In this document: positions 8,674-19,764 of the stretch, piece after piece | Layout: the number at the start of each line of letters is the position of its first letter | Position numbering within the stretch: the first letter of the stretch is position 1 | Origin: Methylorubrum rhodinum | GTDB taxonomy: Bacteria; Pseudomonadota; Alphaproteobacteria; Rhizobiales; Beijerinckiaceae | Reading direction: 5' to 3' | Assembly: GCF_014199935.1 (NCBI RefSeq) | Contig: NZ_JACHOP010000012.1 | Span: 1-64,000, forward strand | Length of the DNA: 64,000 nt | Made by a program: the position numbers and the translations under genes | The notes under the pieces: model-generated | The model's input: the letters and a program-made list of their open reading frames with translations, nothing else | Database searches by the model: none | Told to the model about the DNA's origin: nothing

Positions 8674-9399
8674 ATGGTCCGCTCCCGGCCCATGCCTTCC
8701 CGTCCCCCCTCCCCTGCCCTCTCCCTCGACCTCATCGCCCGCGCGCACCCCCAGAAGATCGCGGACGACCCATCGGCGCTGGCCCTCCTCACCGACGCGG
8801 ACATGGCGCCCGACCTCGCGGGGATGCTGGCGCGGCGCCTCGCGCCCGAGGGTGGGCTGTGGGTGTTCGCCTACGGCTCGCTCTTATGGAGCCCGGAATT
8901 CGCGTACAGCGAAACACGCGTCGGCACGGTGCGGGGCTGGCACCGGCGGTTCTGCCTGTTGCAGCACCGGTTCCGCGGCACGCCGGAGCGGCCGGGGCTC
9001 GTGCTGGCGCTGGAGCGCGGCGGGCTGTGCCGGGGCGTCGCGTTCCGGCTCGACGACGCAGACCCGCACGCGACGCTGATGCCGGTCTGGCGCCGGGAGA
9101 TGAAGGGCAAGGGCTACGAGGCCCGCTGGGTCATGGTCGCGACGGCGGAAGGCCCGCTGCCGGCGCTCACCTTCGTGGCGAACCGGATGAGCGAGCGCTA
9201 CACCGGCCGGCTGTCGGACGAGGCGGTTGCCGACAAGATCGCGACGGCCTGCGGGCATCTCGGACCGAGCGCCGAATATCTGTTTCGTACCGCGGAGGCC
9301 TGCACGGCGCTCGGCATCCGCGACCGGCACCTGAGGGCCTTGCAAAAACTCGTCGCCGAGCGGCTGGAGCGGCGGGCCGCGGACGGCCCGCCGAAGTGA
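8674..9399 (+). CDS. chaC: Gamma-glutamylcyclotransferase, ChaC family
   Basis: ChaC enzymes release 5-oxoproline from glutathione, leaving Cys-Gly, in the cytoplasm. The protein has 241 residues. The family hallmark is at about residues 67-74 (FAYGSLLW), followed by VRGWHRRFCLLQHRFRGTPERPG, which is characteristic of bacterial ChaC. The start could be the ATG at 8674 or the one at 8692; neither has a strong ribosome site. It converges on the lytic transglycosylase gene, with the stops directly adjacent (9399/9400). A role in glutathione turnover is known for the family; any link to cation transport is historical. Confidence 0.85.
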   Translation: MVRSRPMPSRPPSPALSLDLIARAHPQKIADDPSALALLTDADMAPDLAGMLARRLAPEGGLWVFAYGSLLWSPEFAYSETRVGTVRGWHRRFCLLQHRFRGTPERPGLVLALERGGLCRGVAFRLDDADPHATLMPVWRREMKGKGYEARWVMVATAEGPLPALTFVANRMSERYTGRLSDEAVADKIATACGHLGPSAEYLFRTAEACTALGIRDRHLRALQKLVAERLERRAADGPPK

Positions 9400-10188
9400 T
9401 CACGGCCCGTCGATCTTGTCGCCGAGCAGCGCGATGGCGCGCTGGTAGACGCCGGCCGCGTTCCAGCCCTGGATCGCGGCGAAGTTGGGCTCGCCGGGCT
9501 GGTAGCCCGCGCCGCGCTGCCAACCGTGACCTTTCAGGAAGTTCGCCGTCGAGTTCAGGGCGACGGGGGCGCTGTCGAGGCTGCCGCCGACGCCGTAGGT
9601 CAGGACGTTCTTCGGCAGGAACTGGGTGTGGCCGACCTCGCCGTGGGCGGCACCGCGGGTCGCCGGGGTGAGGACGCCGGCATCGACGAGCTTGAGCGCG
9701 GCGTAGAGCTGGTCTGTGAAGAAGGCCGAGCGGCGGCAATCGTAGGCCAGCGTCGCCACCGCCGAGAGCGTGTTGACGTTGCCCTTCACGGCCCCGAAGC
9801 CCGTCTCCATGCCCCAGATCGCCAGGAGCGGGCCCGGCGGCACGCCGTAGCGCTGCTCGATCGAGGCGAAGAGCGCCGCGTTCTGCGCCTTGAGGGCGCG
9901 CCCGCGGGAGACGATGGTGTTGCCGCCGCGCTTGGCCAGGAACTGGTCGAGGGAGAGCTTGAAGCTCTTCTGGCCGCGGTCGGCCGAGATCGTCGCCGTG
10001 GAATAGGACGTGCCCTGGAGCGCCTGCAGGCTCGCCGCGCTCGCCCGGCCGCGGGCCTCGGCGGCGAATTCGTCCTTCCAAGCTTCGAACCCGGCGGCGG
10101 TGTTGCCGCATTGCGCGGCCTGCGCGCCGCCCGCCATCGCCGTAAAGCCGGCGGCGGCCACGAGCATCCTGAACCCGCGTCTGGTCAT
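9400..10188 (-). CDS. Lytic murein transglycosylase (MltB/SLT_2 type)
   Basis: The enzyme cuts peptidoglycan between MurNAc and GlcNAc in the periplasm, forming 1,6-anhydro ends. The 262-residue protein starts with a signal peptide (MTRRGFRMLVAAAGFTAMA, cleavage near AQA). The catalytic glutamate is in LLAIWGMETGFG, and the fold continues with AHGEVGHTQFLPKNVLTYGV, both typical of the SLT_2 family. The C-terminal peptidoglycan-binding domain of longer homologues is absent. A clear AAGGAG ribosome site lies seven bases before the ATG. Confidence 0.9.
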   Translation of the reverse strand: MTRRGFRMLVAAAGFTAMAGGAQAAQCGNTAAGFEAWKDEFAAEARGRASAASLQALQGTSYSTATISADRGQKSFKLSLDQFLAKRGGNTIVSRGRALKAQNAALFASIEQRYGVPPGPLLAIWGMETGFGAVKGNVNTLSAVATLAYDCRRSAFFTDQLYAALKLVDAGVLTPATRGAAHGEVGHTQFLPKNVLTYGVGGSLDSAPVALNSTANFLKGHGWQRGAGYQPGEPNFAAIQGWNAAGVYQRAIALLGDKIDGP

Positions 10189-10551
10189 CCCACACTCCTT
10201 CGGGCGCTGGGTGTCCCAGCGCCGCAGCCTTCATCGTCGCGCTTCGGGCGCCCCGTGGCGGGAGCGGCCGCCTCATCGGTCGAGGTCAGCCCTTCATCCC
10301 ACGGTTTCCCGAGAACCGGATACCGGAGGATCACTTAGCTGTGGCGCTCGTGAGGCATGAAAGAGCCGGACGAGACCGATTTTGCGCACAGGGTGAGCGA
10401 CATCCGACGATTTTCCCCCGACACGGGCCGACGCCCTGAGAACCGGCATGAGGCGTGGACATCCTGCCGGCACCACCGCCCTTTCACAACAATGCGTTGT
10501 GCGCTTCAAAAAGCTATGCTGAAATGCATCGTTTCTAATGGGGATACTGAA
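10189..10551. other. Intergenic region with a perfect palindrome
   Basis: This 363-base stretch separates two divergent genes. Its right end is noticeably poorer in GC than the surroundings. The one ordered feature I see is the inverted repeat at 10485-10501. A frame open from 10357 runs into the next gene, but it lacks a ribosome site and gives an unlikely N-terminus, so I treat it as non-coding. Confidence 0.5.
10485..10501. promoter_or_regulatory. Candidate operator palindrome
   Basis: The perfect inverted repeat CACAAC-aatgc-GTTGTG lies 51 bases before the start of the HsdR-N-like gene, in AT-richer DNA. The size and position suit a dimeric repressor site near the promoter. No neighbouring regulator gene is evident. 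Confidence 0.35.
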
Positions 10552-11649
10552 ATGGCAATTGAGGACAGCCTGCGCACATTGTCGGAGCGCATTAAATCGC
10601 ATTCAAGCGCGATGCTCACGGAGGAAGCCGTGAAGACCGCGGTTGTGCTGCCGTTCCTGGCTGGCCTGGACTACGACGTCTTCAACCCCAACGAAGTCAT
10701 ACCGGAATTCACGGCGGATGCTGTCGGCAAGAAGGGCGAGAAGGTCGATTACGCAATCAAGGTCGATGGTGACATTCGCATCCTCATCGAGTGCAAGCCG
10801 ATTACGGCCAACCTCGACAAGACGCATCTGTCACAGCTTTATCGTTACTTCTCGGTCACCTCCGCCAAATTCGCGATTCTGACCAACGGCAGGAGTTTTC
10901 ACTTCCACACCGATCTCGAGGCTCCGAACAAGCTCGACGAACGGCCGTTCTTCGCCTTCGACCTGACCGACGACCATCCTCAGATTGTTGCGGAGTTGCG
11001 GAAGTTTTCGAAGGGCGAGTTCAATGTCGAAGCAATCCTACAATCTGCGCACCGCCTAAAGTACACCTCCGCCATAAAAAAGGAGGTTCTCGCGCAGATG
11101 GAAGCGCCGAGCGACGATCTGGTGCGGCTGCTGACGGCCAACCTTCAACTTGGAAAGTTCACGCAAGCCGTTCGTGAGCAGTTCACGCCGATGGTCAAAT
11201 CGGCGTTTCGCGAAATCATTCGCGACTCGGTGAAATCGATGCTGTCGAACGCACTCGATACGACCAATCGCCTTCAAGTTGCCGAACCGCTCACCGACGT
11301 CGATGAGGAAGAGATCGTCACGACGGAAGAGGAGCGCGAAGGCTTCATGATCGTCCGCGCCATCGTGCGGGAGGTTATCAAGGCCGATCGCGTCATCATG
11401 CGCGATCAGAAGAGCTATTGCGGCATCCTGATCGACAACAACAATCGCAAGCCGCTCGCCCGGCTGCATTTCAACCGGGCGATCAAGTATGTGGGGTTGT
11501 TCGACGGCGAGAAGGAGGAACGCGTCCGGATCGACAGCCTCGACCACATCTACGATCTGACGGAACGTCTGCGGGCGACGGCCCGCTTCTATGCCGAGGG
11601 CGGCTCCCGCAAGGCCGAACCTCCGTCGGCCCCTGCGAACCAGGGCTGA
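10552..11649 (+). CDS. Stand-alone HsdR-N domain protein (PD-(D/E)XK nuclease-like)
   Basis: A protein of 365 residues. The N-terminal 160 residues look like the nuclease domain at the start of type I restriction R subunits: EKVDYAI (D66) and RILIECKP (E80, K82) give the complete D...ExK pattern, followed by LSQLYRYFSVTSAKFAILTNG. There is no helicase part and no hsdM or hsdS nearby. The C-terminal half (about 230-340) is an uncharacterised domain. The start is the ATG at 10552, preceded by GGGGA; the longer frame from 10357 is unlikely. AT-richer codon use than the neighbours suggests transfer. It may be a defence or DNA-processing protein; the true role is unknown. Confidence 0.75.
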   Translation: MAIEDSLRTLSERIKSHSSAMLTEEAVKTAVVLPFLAGLDYDVFNPNEVIPEFTADAVGKKGEKVDYAIKVDGDIRILIECKPITANLDKTHLSQLYRYFSVTSAKFAILTNGRSFHFHTDLEAPNKLDERPFFAFDLTDDHPQIVAELRKFSKGEFNVEAILQSAHRLKYTSAIKKEVLAQMEAPSDDLVRLLTANLQLGKFTQAVREQFTPMVKSAFREIIRDSVKSMLSNALDTTNRLQVAEPLTDVDEEEIVTTEEEREGFMIVRAIVREVIKADRVIMRDQKSYCGILIDNNNRKPLARLHFNRAIKYVGLFDGEKEERVRIDSLDHIYDLTERLRATARFYAEGGSRKAEPPSAPANQG

Positions 11650-11724
11650 TCCGGCCCAACAGGGATCACCAACGCTTTTCCGAGACAAGCTCGCCGAAGA
11701 CCAAAGCCAACCCGCCTGAAGTCC

Positions 11725-11834
11725 GGGTTTCGAAAGGACGAGTCCTTTCGCGGGTCCAGGGCAGAGCCCTGGTTTGAAGGGATGCCGGGGCTCTGCCCCG
11801 GCGCCCCGCCAAAGGGATGATCCCTTTGGAATCC
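11725..11834. repeat. Family C palindromic repeat, copy 1
   Basis: Several nested inverted repeats follow each other: CGAAAGGACGAGTCCTTTCG, then CCAGGGCAGAGCCCTGG, then CCGGGGCTCTGCCCCGG, then AAAGGGATGATCCCTTT. The first two units occur again in reverse orientation at 58367-58415. It lies between two genes that converge and may help to end both transcripts. Confidence 0.75.
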
Positions 11835-11843
11835 ACGAAGTCT

Positions 11844-15362
<3,519 letters not shown>

Positions 15363-15379
15363 CGGCGAACTCTTTTTGA

Positions 15380-15432
15380 GCCGCCCTTTAAGAGCGGCCT
15401 GACTCGAAGCCCGGCAGGATCCGGGCTCGGGC
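15380..15432 (-). promoter_or_regulatory. Two hairpins in the dnaE leader
   Basis: Between the small membrane-protein gene and dnaE, the minus strand can form AGCCCGG-atcctg-CCGGGCT (15408-15427) and then CCGCTC-ttaaa-GGGCGG, ending only about 15 bases before the proposed TTG start. They could end the upstream transcript or limit dnaE translation. Neither has a good T-run. Confidence 0.3.
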
Positions 15433-15594
15433 TTAAAGAGTCGACCGGGCGAGGGTCCATTGATCGCGATATCCACCGACCGTCGCCCCTTGGCACCACT
15501 TCCAAGGCGGCATGCCGCCGATCGCCCTTCCACGATCGCTTTCCTGTGTGCAACCGCTCCGGCGCAGGAACAAATAGCGCTCGGACGCGAACGG

Positions 15595-15699
15595 TTAGTG
15601 AATCGGCGCCAAGGCTACCGCCCACAGCGCGACCGCGCCGAACAGCATGCCGAAGGCGGTGAACTCGACGAGGTTGGTGAGGAACCCGCGCTTGGTCAT
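15595..15699 (-). CDS. 34-residue membrane protein behind an SOS box
   Basis: A short reading frame of 34 codons from the ATG at 15697-15699. A positively charged N-terminus (MTKRG) is followed by one hydrophobic segment, about residues 9-31 (FGMLFGAVALWAVALAP), so it is probably a single-pass inner-membrane protein. AGAG-rich sequence precedes the start. A GTTC-N7-GTTC LexA box lies 32-46 bases upstream, so it should be induced by DNA damage. It lies between lolD and dnaE on the same strand. By size, topology and control it resembles SidA, the SOS-induced division inhibitor of Caulobacter; I infer this from properties, not from alignment. Confidence 0.65.
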   Translation of the reverse strand: MTKRGFLTNLVEFTAFGMLFGAVALWAVALAPIH

Positions 15700-15730
15700 C
15701 TGCTCGCTCTCTGGTGATGGAGCGAGTTTT

Positions 15731-15745
15731 GTTCCTGTTTTGTTC
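15731..15745 (-). promoter_or_regulatory. LexA (SOS) box
   Basis: GTTCCTGTTTTGTTC is an exact match to GTTC-N7-GTTC, the LexA recognition sequence of alphaproteobacteria. On the minus strand it overlaps the space between a -35-like TTTACA (15752-15757) and the start of the 34-codon gene, a position where bound LexA would block transcription. The surroundings are AT-rich for this genome. Confidence 0.7.
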
Positions 15746-15828
15746 TTTGTAAAGCGGGGAAATGTCAGGTCGTGGCGGGATGGTGAAGAATGTGTTGCCG
15801 GAGCCACGGTCGCAGCAGCCGGCCGGCC

Positions 15829-16539
15829 TCACGCCACCTGCTCGATCATCCCGTCGCGGATCGTCACGCGCCGGTCCATGCGGGCGGCGAGCTCCATGTT
15901 GTGGGTGGCGATCAGCGCCGCGAGCCCCGAAGCGCGCACGAGCTGGAGCAGGATGCTGAACACCCGGCCCGAGGTCTGCGGGTCGAGGTTGCCGGTGGGC
16001 TCGTCGGCGAGCAGCAGGCGGGGCCCGTTGGCGACGGCGCGGGCGATGGCGACACGTTGCTGCTCGCCGCCCGACAGTTCGGCCGGGCGGTGCGGCAGGC
16101 GCTCCTTGAGGCCGAGGAAGCCCAACAGTTCGGCGGCGCGGGCCTCCGCCTCCTTGCGGCCGAGGCCGCGGATGAGCTGGGGCAGCACGACGTTCTCCAG
16201 CGCCGAGAACTCCGGCAGCAGATGGTGGAACTGGTAGACGAAGCCCATCTCCTCGCGCCGCAGCCGGGTGCGCTCGCCGTCGGACATCGAAGCCGTCGGC
16301 TGGCCGCCGATATAGACCTCGCCGCCGTCGGGCCGCTCCAAGAGGCCGGCGAGGTGGAGCAGCGTCGACTTGCCGGCGCCCGAGGGCGCCACCAGCGCGA
16401 CGAGTTCGCCCGGCCAGATGGCCAGATCGGTGCCGCGCAGGATCTCCAGCGCCCCGTCCCGTTGCGGGTAGCGGCGCTCGACGCCCGAGAAGAACAGGGC
16501 CGGCACCGGCTGCGCGGCGTCGGCTTGCGTCTGTGCCAT
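15829..16539 (-). CDS. lolD: Lipoprotein-releasing system ATPase LolD
   Basis: The ATPase of the LolCDE complex, which extracts outer-membrane lipoproteins from the inner membrane and passes them to LolA. The 236-residue protein has Walker A PSGAGKST, the signature [14 protein letters not shown], Walker [13 protein letters not shown] and a switch histidine in [26 protein letters not shown] is typical of the LolD/MacB branch. The gene follows lolC by 10 bases, so the two are co-transcribed. The alternative would be an FtsE-like ATPase, but the LolC partner makes LolD much more likely. Confidence 0.92.
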   Translation of the reverse strand: MAQTQADAAQPVPALFFSGVERRYPQRDGALEILRGTDLAIWPGELVALVAPSGAGKSTLLHLAGLLERPDGGEVYIGGQPTASMSDGERTRLRREEMGFVYQFHHLLPEFSALENVVLPQLIRGLGRKEAEARAAELLGFLGLKERLPHRPAELSGGEQQRVAIARAVANGPRLLLADEPTGNLDPQTSGRVFSILLQLVRASGLAALIATHNMELAARMDRRVTIRDGMIEQVA

Positions 16540-16549
16540 GGAGATTCCG

Positions 16550-17869
16550 TCAGCCGTAGCGCAGGGCCTGCACCGGATCGAGCCGGGCGGCGCGCCAGGA
16601 GGGATAGAGGGTCGCGGCGAGCGACAGCAGGATCGAGGTGACGACGATGATCGTGACCTCGGTGGTGTTCATCTCGGCCGGGATCTCGGCGAGGAAGCGC
16701 ACGGTCGGGTCCCAGGCGCCGGGAAACAGCGTGCGCTGGATCGGCTTGATGTTGAGGGTGAACAGCACCCCGCCGATGAGCCCGATCACCGTGCCGACGA
16801 GGCCGATCAGCGCGCCGTTGATGAGGAACACCCGCATGATCGTGCCGGGCGTCGCCCCCATGGTGCGCAGGATCGCGATGTCGGAGGACTTGTCGCGCAC
16901 GAGCAGGATCAGGCCGGAGATGATGTTGAGCGTCGCCACGATGACGATGAGGTTGAGGATGAGAAACATCACGTTCCGCTCCACCTCCAGCGCGCCGAAG
17001 AAGGTGCGGTTGGTCTGGCGCCAGTCGGTCAGCAGGATCGGGCGCTCGGCGGCGAGTTCCAGCGGCTCGCGCATCTCGGCCACCGTGTCGGCGTCGTCGA
17101 GATAGATCTCGATCAGGCTGACGTCGCCGTCGCGGTTGAAGAAGGCCTGCGCCTCGGTGAGCGGCATGAAGGCCATGGTGGTGTCGAAATCGGTGACGCC
17201 GATCTCGAAGATCGCCTTCACGGTGTAGCTCTTCGAGCGCGGGGCGGTGCCGAACGGCGTGCTCGCGCCCTTGGGCGTCTGCAGCGTGACCTGATCGCCC
17301 GCCTGGAGCCCGAGGGAATCGGCGAGCCGCCGGCCGAGCGCCAGCCCGGTGCCGTCGTCGAAGCCCTCCAGCGTACCGCTCTTGATGGCGGTGGAGACGG
17401 CCGGAATCTTCGCGAGGTCGGCCTCGCGCACGCCGCGCACCAGCACGCCGGAGCCGCCATAGGGCGAGGAGGCGAAGGCCTGCCCCTGCACCATCGGCAC
17501 CACGGCCCGCACGCCCGCGACCTTCTCCAGCCGCTCGGACAGATCGACGTAGTCGGTGAACAGCTTGTCGATCGGCGCGGCGAAGACGTGGCCGTTCAGC
17601 CCGATGATCTTCGAGCGCAATTCGGTGCGGAAGCCGTTCATCACCGAGAGCACGATGATGAGGGTGGCCACCCCCACCGCGATGCCGAGCACCGAGAACA
17701 GGGCCACCACCGAGACGCCGCCGCCCCGGCGCCGGGCGCGGAGATAGCGGCCGGCGATCAACCATTCGAAGCCCGCGAAGGGCCGCGTCGAGGCGCTCGC
17801 CCGCGCCTTGCGCAATCGGGCCCAAGTGCCCTTCAAAGCGCCCTTCCAGTCGCTAAGCGCGAGCGCCAT
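16550..17869 (-). CDS. lolC: Lipoprotein-releasing system permease LolC/LolE
   Basis: The membrane subunit of the lipoprotein-releasing ABC transporter. At 439 residues it has the expected layout: one N-terminal membrane helix ([20 protein letters not shown]), a large periplasmic domain (about 60-280), and three C-terminal helices of the FtsX fold. The N-terminal motif [14 protein letters not shown] is typical of LolC/E. Alphaproteobacteria often have a single permease gene acting as a homodimer, and only one is present here. It lies 11 bases downstream of the proS stop and 10 upstream of lolD. Confidence 0.92.
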   Translation of the reverse strand: MALALSDWKGALKGTWARLRKARASASTRPFAGFEWLIAGRYLRARRRGGGVSVVALFSVLGIAVGVATLIIVLSVMNGFRTELRSKIIGLNGHVFAAPIDKLFTDYVDLSERLEKVAGVRAVVPMVQGQAFASSPYGGSGVLVRGVREADLAKIPAVSTAIKSGTLEGFDDGTGLALGRRLADSLGLQAGDQVTLQTPKGASTPFGTAPRSKSYTVKAIFEIGVTDFDTTMAFMPLTEAQAFFNRDGDVSLIEIYLDDADTVAEMREPLELAAERPILLTDWRQTNRTFFGALEVERNVMFLILNLIVIVATLNIISGLILLVRDKSSDIAILRTMGATPGTIMRVFLINGALIGLVGTVIGLIGGVLFTLNIKPIQRTLFPGAWDPTVRFLAEIPAEMNTTEVTIIVVTSILLSLAATLYPSWRAARLDPVQALRYG

Positions 17870-17880
17870 CCGCGTCCGCC

Positions 17881-19206
17881 TCAGACGCGCCGCAGCCGGG
17901 CGGGCAGATCGACCGGGTCGAGCGTCTCGCGCTCGCCCGTGGCGCGGCGCTTCAGCTCGATCCTGCCGTCCGCCAGACCCTTCGGGCCGACGATGACCTG
18001 CCAGGGCAGGCCGATCAGGTCGGCGGTGGCGAACTTGGCGCCGGGCCGGTCGTCGCGGTCGTCGTAGAGCACCGACATCCCGGCGGTCTCCAGCGCGGCC
18101 TGGATCTCGGCGCAGGCGGTGTCGCAGGAATTGTCGCCCACCTTGAGGTTGATCAGCGCCACGTCGAACGGGGCGATGGCGTCCGGCCAGATGATGCCGG
18201 CCTCGTCGTGGCTCGCCTCGATGGTGGCGGCCACCAGCCGGCTCGGGCCGATGCCGTAGGAGCCCATATGCACCGGCCGCTCCTGCCCGTCGGGGCCGGT
18301 GACGACGGCCTTCATCGGCGTCGAGTACTTGGTGCCGAAATAGAAGATGTGGCCGACCTCGATGCCGCGGGCGGACAATCGCGAGGCCTCCGGCACCTCG
18401 GCGAAGGCCGCCTTATCGTGCATCTCGTCGGTGGCCGCGTAATGCGAGGTCCAGGCATCGACCACGCCCTGAAGACCGGCCACGTCGTCGAAATCGACGG
18501 AGGGCGGCGGCACCGGCATGTCGAGATAGGCGCGGTCGCAAAAAACCTCGCTCTCGCCGGTGTTGGCCAGGATGATGAATTCGTGGCTGAGATCGCCGCC
18601 GATCGGGCCGGTGTCGGCGCGCATCGGGATCGCGCGCAGGCCCAGCGTCTCGAAGGTGCGCAGGTACGAGACGAACACCTTGTTGTAGGAGTGGCGTGCG
18701 GTCGCCTGATCGAGGTCGAACGAGTAGCCGTCCTTCATCAGGAACTCGCGCGAGCGCATGGTGCCGAAGCGCGGGCGCACCTCGTCGCGAAACTTCCACG
18801 AGATCTGGTAGAGGTTCTTGGGCACGTCCTTGTAGGAGCGGGCGCTGGCGCGGAAGATTTCGGTGACAACCTCTTCGGCGGTCGGCCCGTAGAGCAGGTC
18901 GCGCTCGTGGCGGTCCTTCAGGCGCAGCATCTCCTTGCCGTAGGCCTCGTAGCGCCCGGACTCGCGCCACAGGTCGGCGGCCTGGATCGTCGGCATCAGG
19001 ATCTCGACGGCGCCCGCGCGGTCCTGCTCGGTGCGGATGACCTTGCAGACCTTGTCGAGCACGCGCAGCCCCAGCGGCAGCCACGCATAGATGCCCGCGG
19101 CCTCCTGGCGGATCATGCCGGCGCGCAGCATCAGCCGGTGCGAGACGATCTCGGCTTCCTTGGGCGTCTCGCGCAGGATCGGCAGGAAGTAGCGGGAGAG
19201 ACGCAT
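17881..19206 (-). CDS. proS: Prolyl-tRNA synthetase
   Basis: Attaches proline to tRNA-Pro. The 441-residue length and the lack of an editing insertion fit the short bacterial form of alphaproteobacteria. Class II features are visible: the N-terminal [19 protein letters not shown], motif 2 region [31 protein letters not shown], and the anticodon-binding domain near the end ([11 protein letters not shown]). I chose the ATG at 19204-19206 because AAGG precedes it and the family N-terminus begins there; the upstream start at 19287 is unlikely. lolC and lolD follow in the same operon. Confidence 0.95.
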   Translation of the reverse strand: MRLSRYFLPILRETPKEAEIVSHRLMLRAGMIRQEAAGIYAWLPLGLRVLDKVCKVIRTEQDRAGAVEILMPTIQAADLWRESGRYEAYGKEMLRLKDRHERDLLYGPTAEEVVTEIFRASARSYKDVPKNLYQISWKFRDEVRPRFGTMRSREFLMKDGYSFDLDQATARHSYNKVFVSYLRTFETLGLRAIPMRADTGPIGGDLSHEFIILANTGESEVFCDRAYLDMPVPPPSVDFDDVAGLQGVVDAWTSHYAATDEMHDKAAFAEVPEASRLSARGIEVGHIFYFGTKYSTPMKAVVTGPDGQERPVHMGSYGIGPSRLVAATIEASHDEAGIIWPDAIAPFDVALINLKVGDNSCDTACAEIQAALETAGMSVLYDDRDDRPGAKFATADLIGLPWQVIVGPKGLADGRIELKRRATGERETLDPVDLPARLRRV

Positions 19207-19343
19207 CTTTCGACCTTGAACGGATAAGCGCGGCCGGCGGCAGGAGACGGGCCGGCGCGCGAGGCACACAACACATTGCGCCCGCAAAACACAAGCGGTG
19301 ACGGACCACAGGCCAGGCGGGGGATGGCTTCCTTCAGCAGACC

Positions 19344-19453
19344 GTCATTCCGGGGCGCGAAGCGAACCCGGAATCCACGACTGGCCGCGCGGCATCGTTC
19401 TAGCGCCGCGTCGTGGGTGGATTCCGGGCTCCGCTGCGCGGCCCCGGAATGAC
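19344..19453. repeat. Family A intergenic repeat, copy 2
   Basis: The element begins GTCATTCCGGGG and ends CCCCGGAATGAC. Internally it has GGAATCCACGACTGGCC and GTGGATTCCGGG, as in the other copies. It lies upstream of proS, in a non-coding region of 558 bases that also holds the candidate small RNA. Confidence 0.85.
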
Positions 19454-19557
19454 GACCGTGGAGGTGGCAAACAACGTGCGCGCAGCCCTTTTCGGCCCAC
19501 CGGAGGGCAGTTTGCCGCAAGGTCGGCAAAAAAGCGCTGCGAACCGTCTCCGGGCTG

Positions 19558-19586
19558 ATGACAAAGGGAAATCTTGTTCCTATAAG
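19558..19586 (+). promoter_or_regulatory. Sigma70-type promoter for a candidate small RNA
   Basis: ATGACA (19558-19563), a spacer of exactly 17 bases and TATAAG (19581-19586) make a strong promoter on the plus strand. No plus-strand protein gene follows. Transcription would start near 19593 and meet the terminator at 19711. Confidence 0.55.
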
Positions 19587-19592
19587 CACCCC

Positions 19593-19742
19593 GCGATGGT
19601 CGCCGCCCGACGAGGCAGCGCACGGTCCGAGTCTCGGGAGGAACAAGCAGCCGCCGCGCCGCAAGAAATGCGCGAGATAAAGCTAGGTTGCAAAACACTC
19701 GATTGTTTCAAAGCAAGGCCTCGTGCCTTGCTTTTTGTTTTT
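19593..19742 (+). ncRNA. Candidate small RNA, about 150 nt
   Basis: A good promoter and a classical Rho-independent terminator bracket about 150 bases on the plus strand with no convincing reading frame; the only open frame with an ATG runs straight through the terminator. I do not recognise a known RNA family: it lacks the long imperfect hairpin of 6S RNA and the conserved features of SRP RNA, tmRNA and RNase P RNA. It lies between proS and an MFS gene, both on the opposite strand. The exact ends are inferred. Confidence 0.5.
19711..19742 (+). terminator. Rho-independent terminator
   Basis: The stem GCAAGGC-ctcgt-GCCTTGC, extended by two A:T pairs, is followed by CTTTTTGTTTTT on the plus strand. 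In the opposite direction it lacks a good T-run, although it may weakly end the MFS transcript that stops at 19765. Confidence 0.8.
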
Positions 19743-19764
19743 CGGGCCCTGCCGTAGGATTTCG

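Noticed and set aside
10552..11649. Complete type I restriction-modification system
   Set aside because: Only the HsdR N-terminal domain is present; no helicase motor, hsdM or hsdS gene lies nearby.
19460..19757. Protein-coding gene on the plus strand between proS and the MFS gene
   Set aside because: The only open frames read through the Rho-independent terminator and have no ribosome site or family likeness; an RNA gene fits better.
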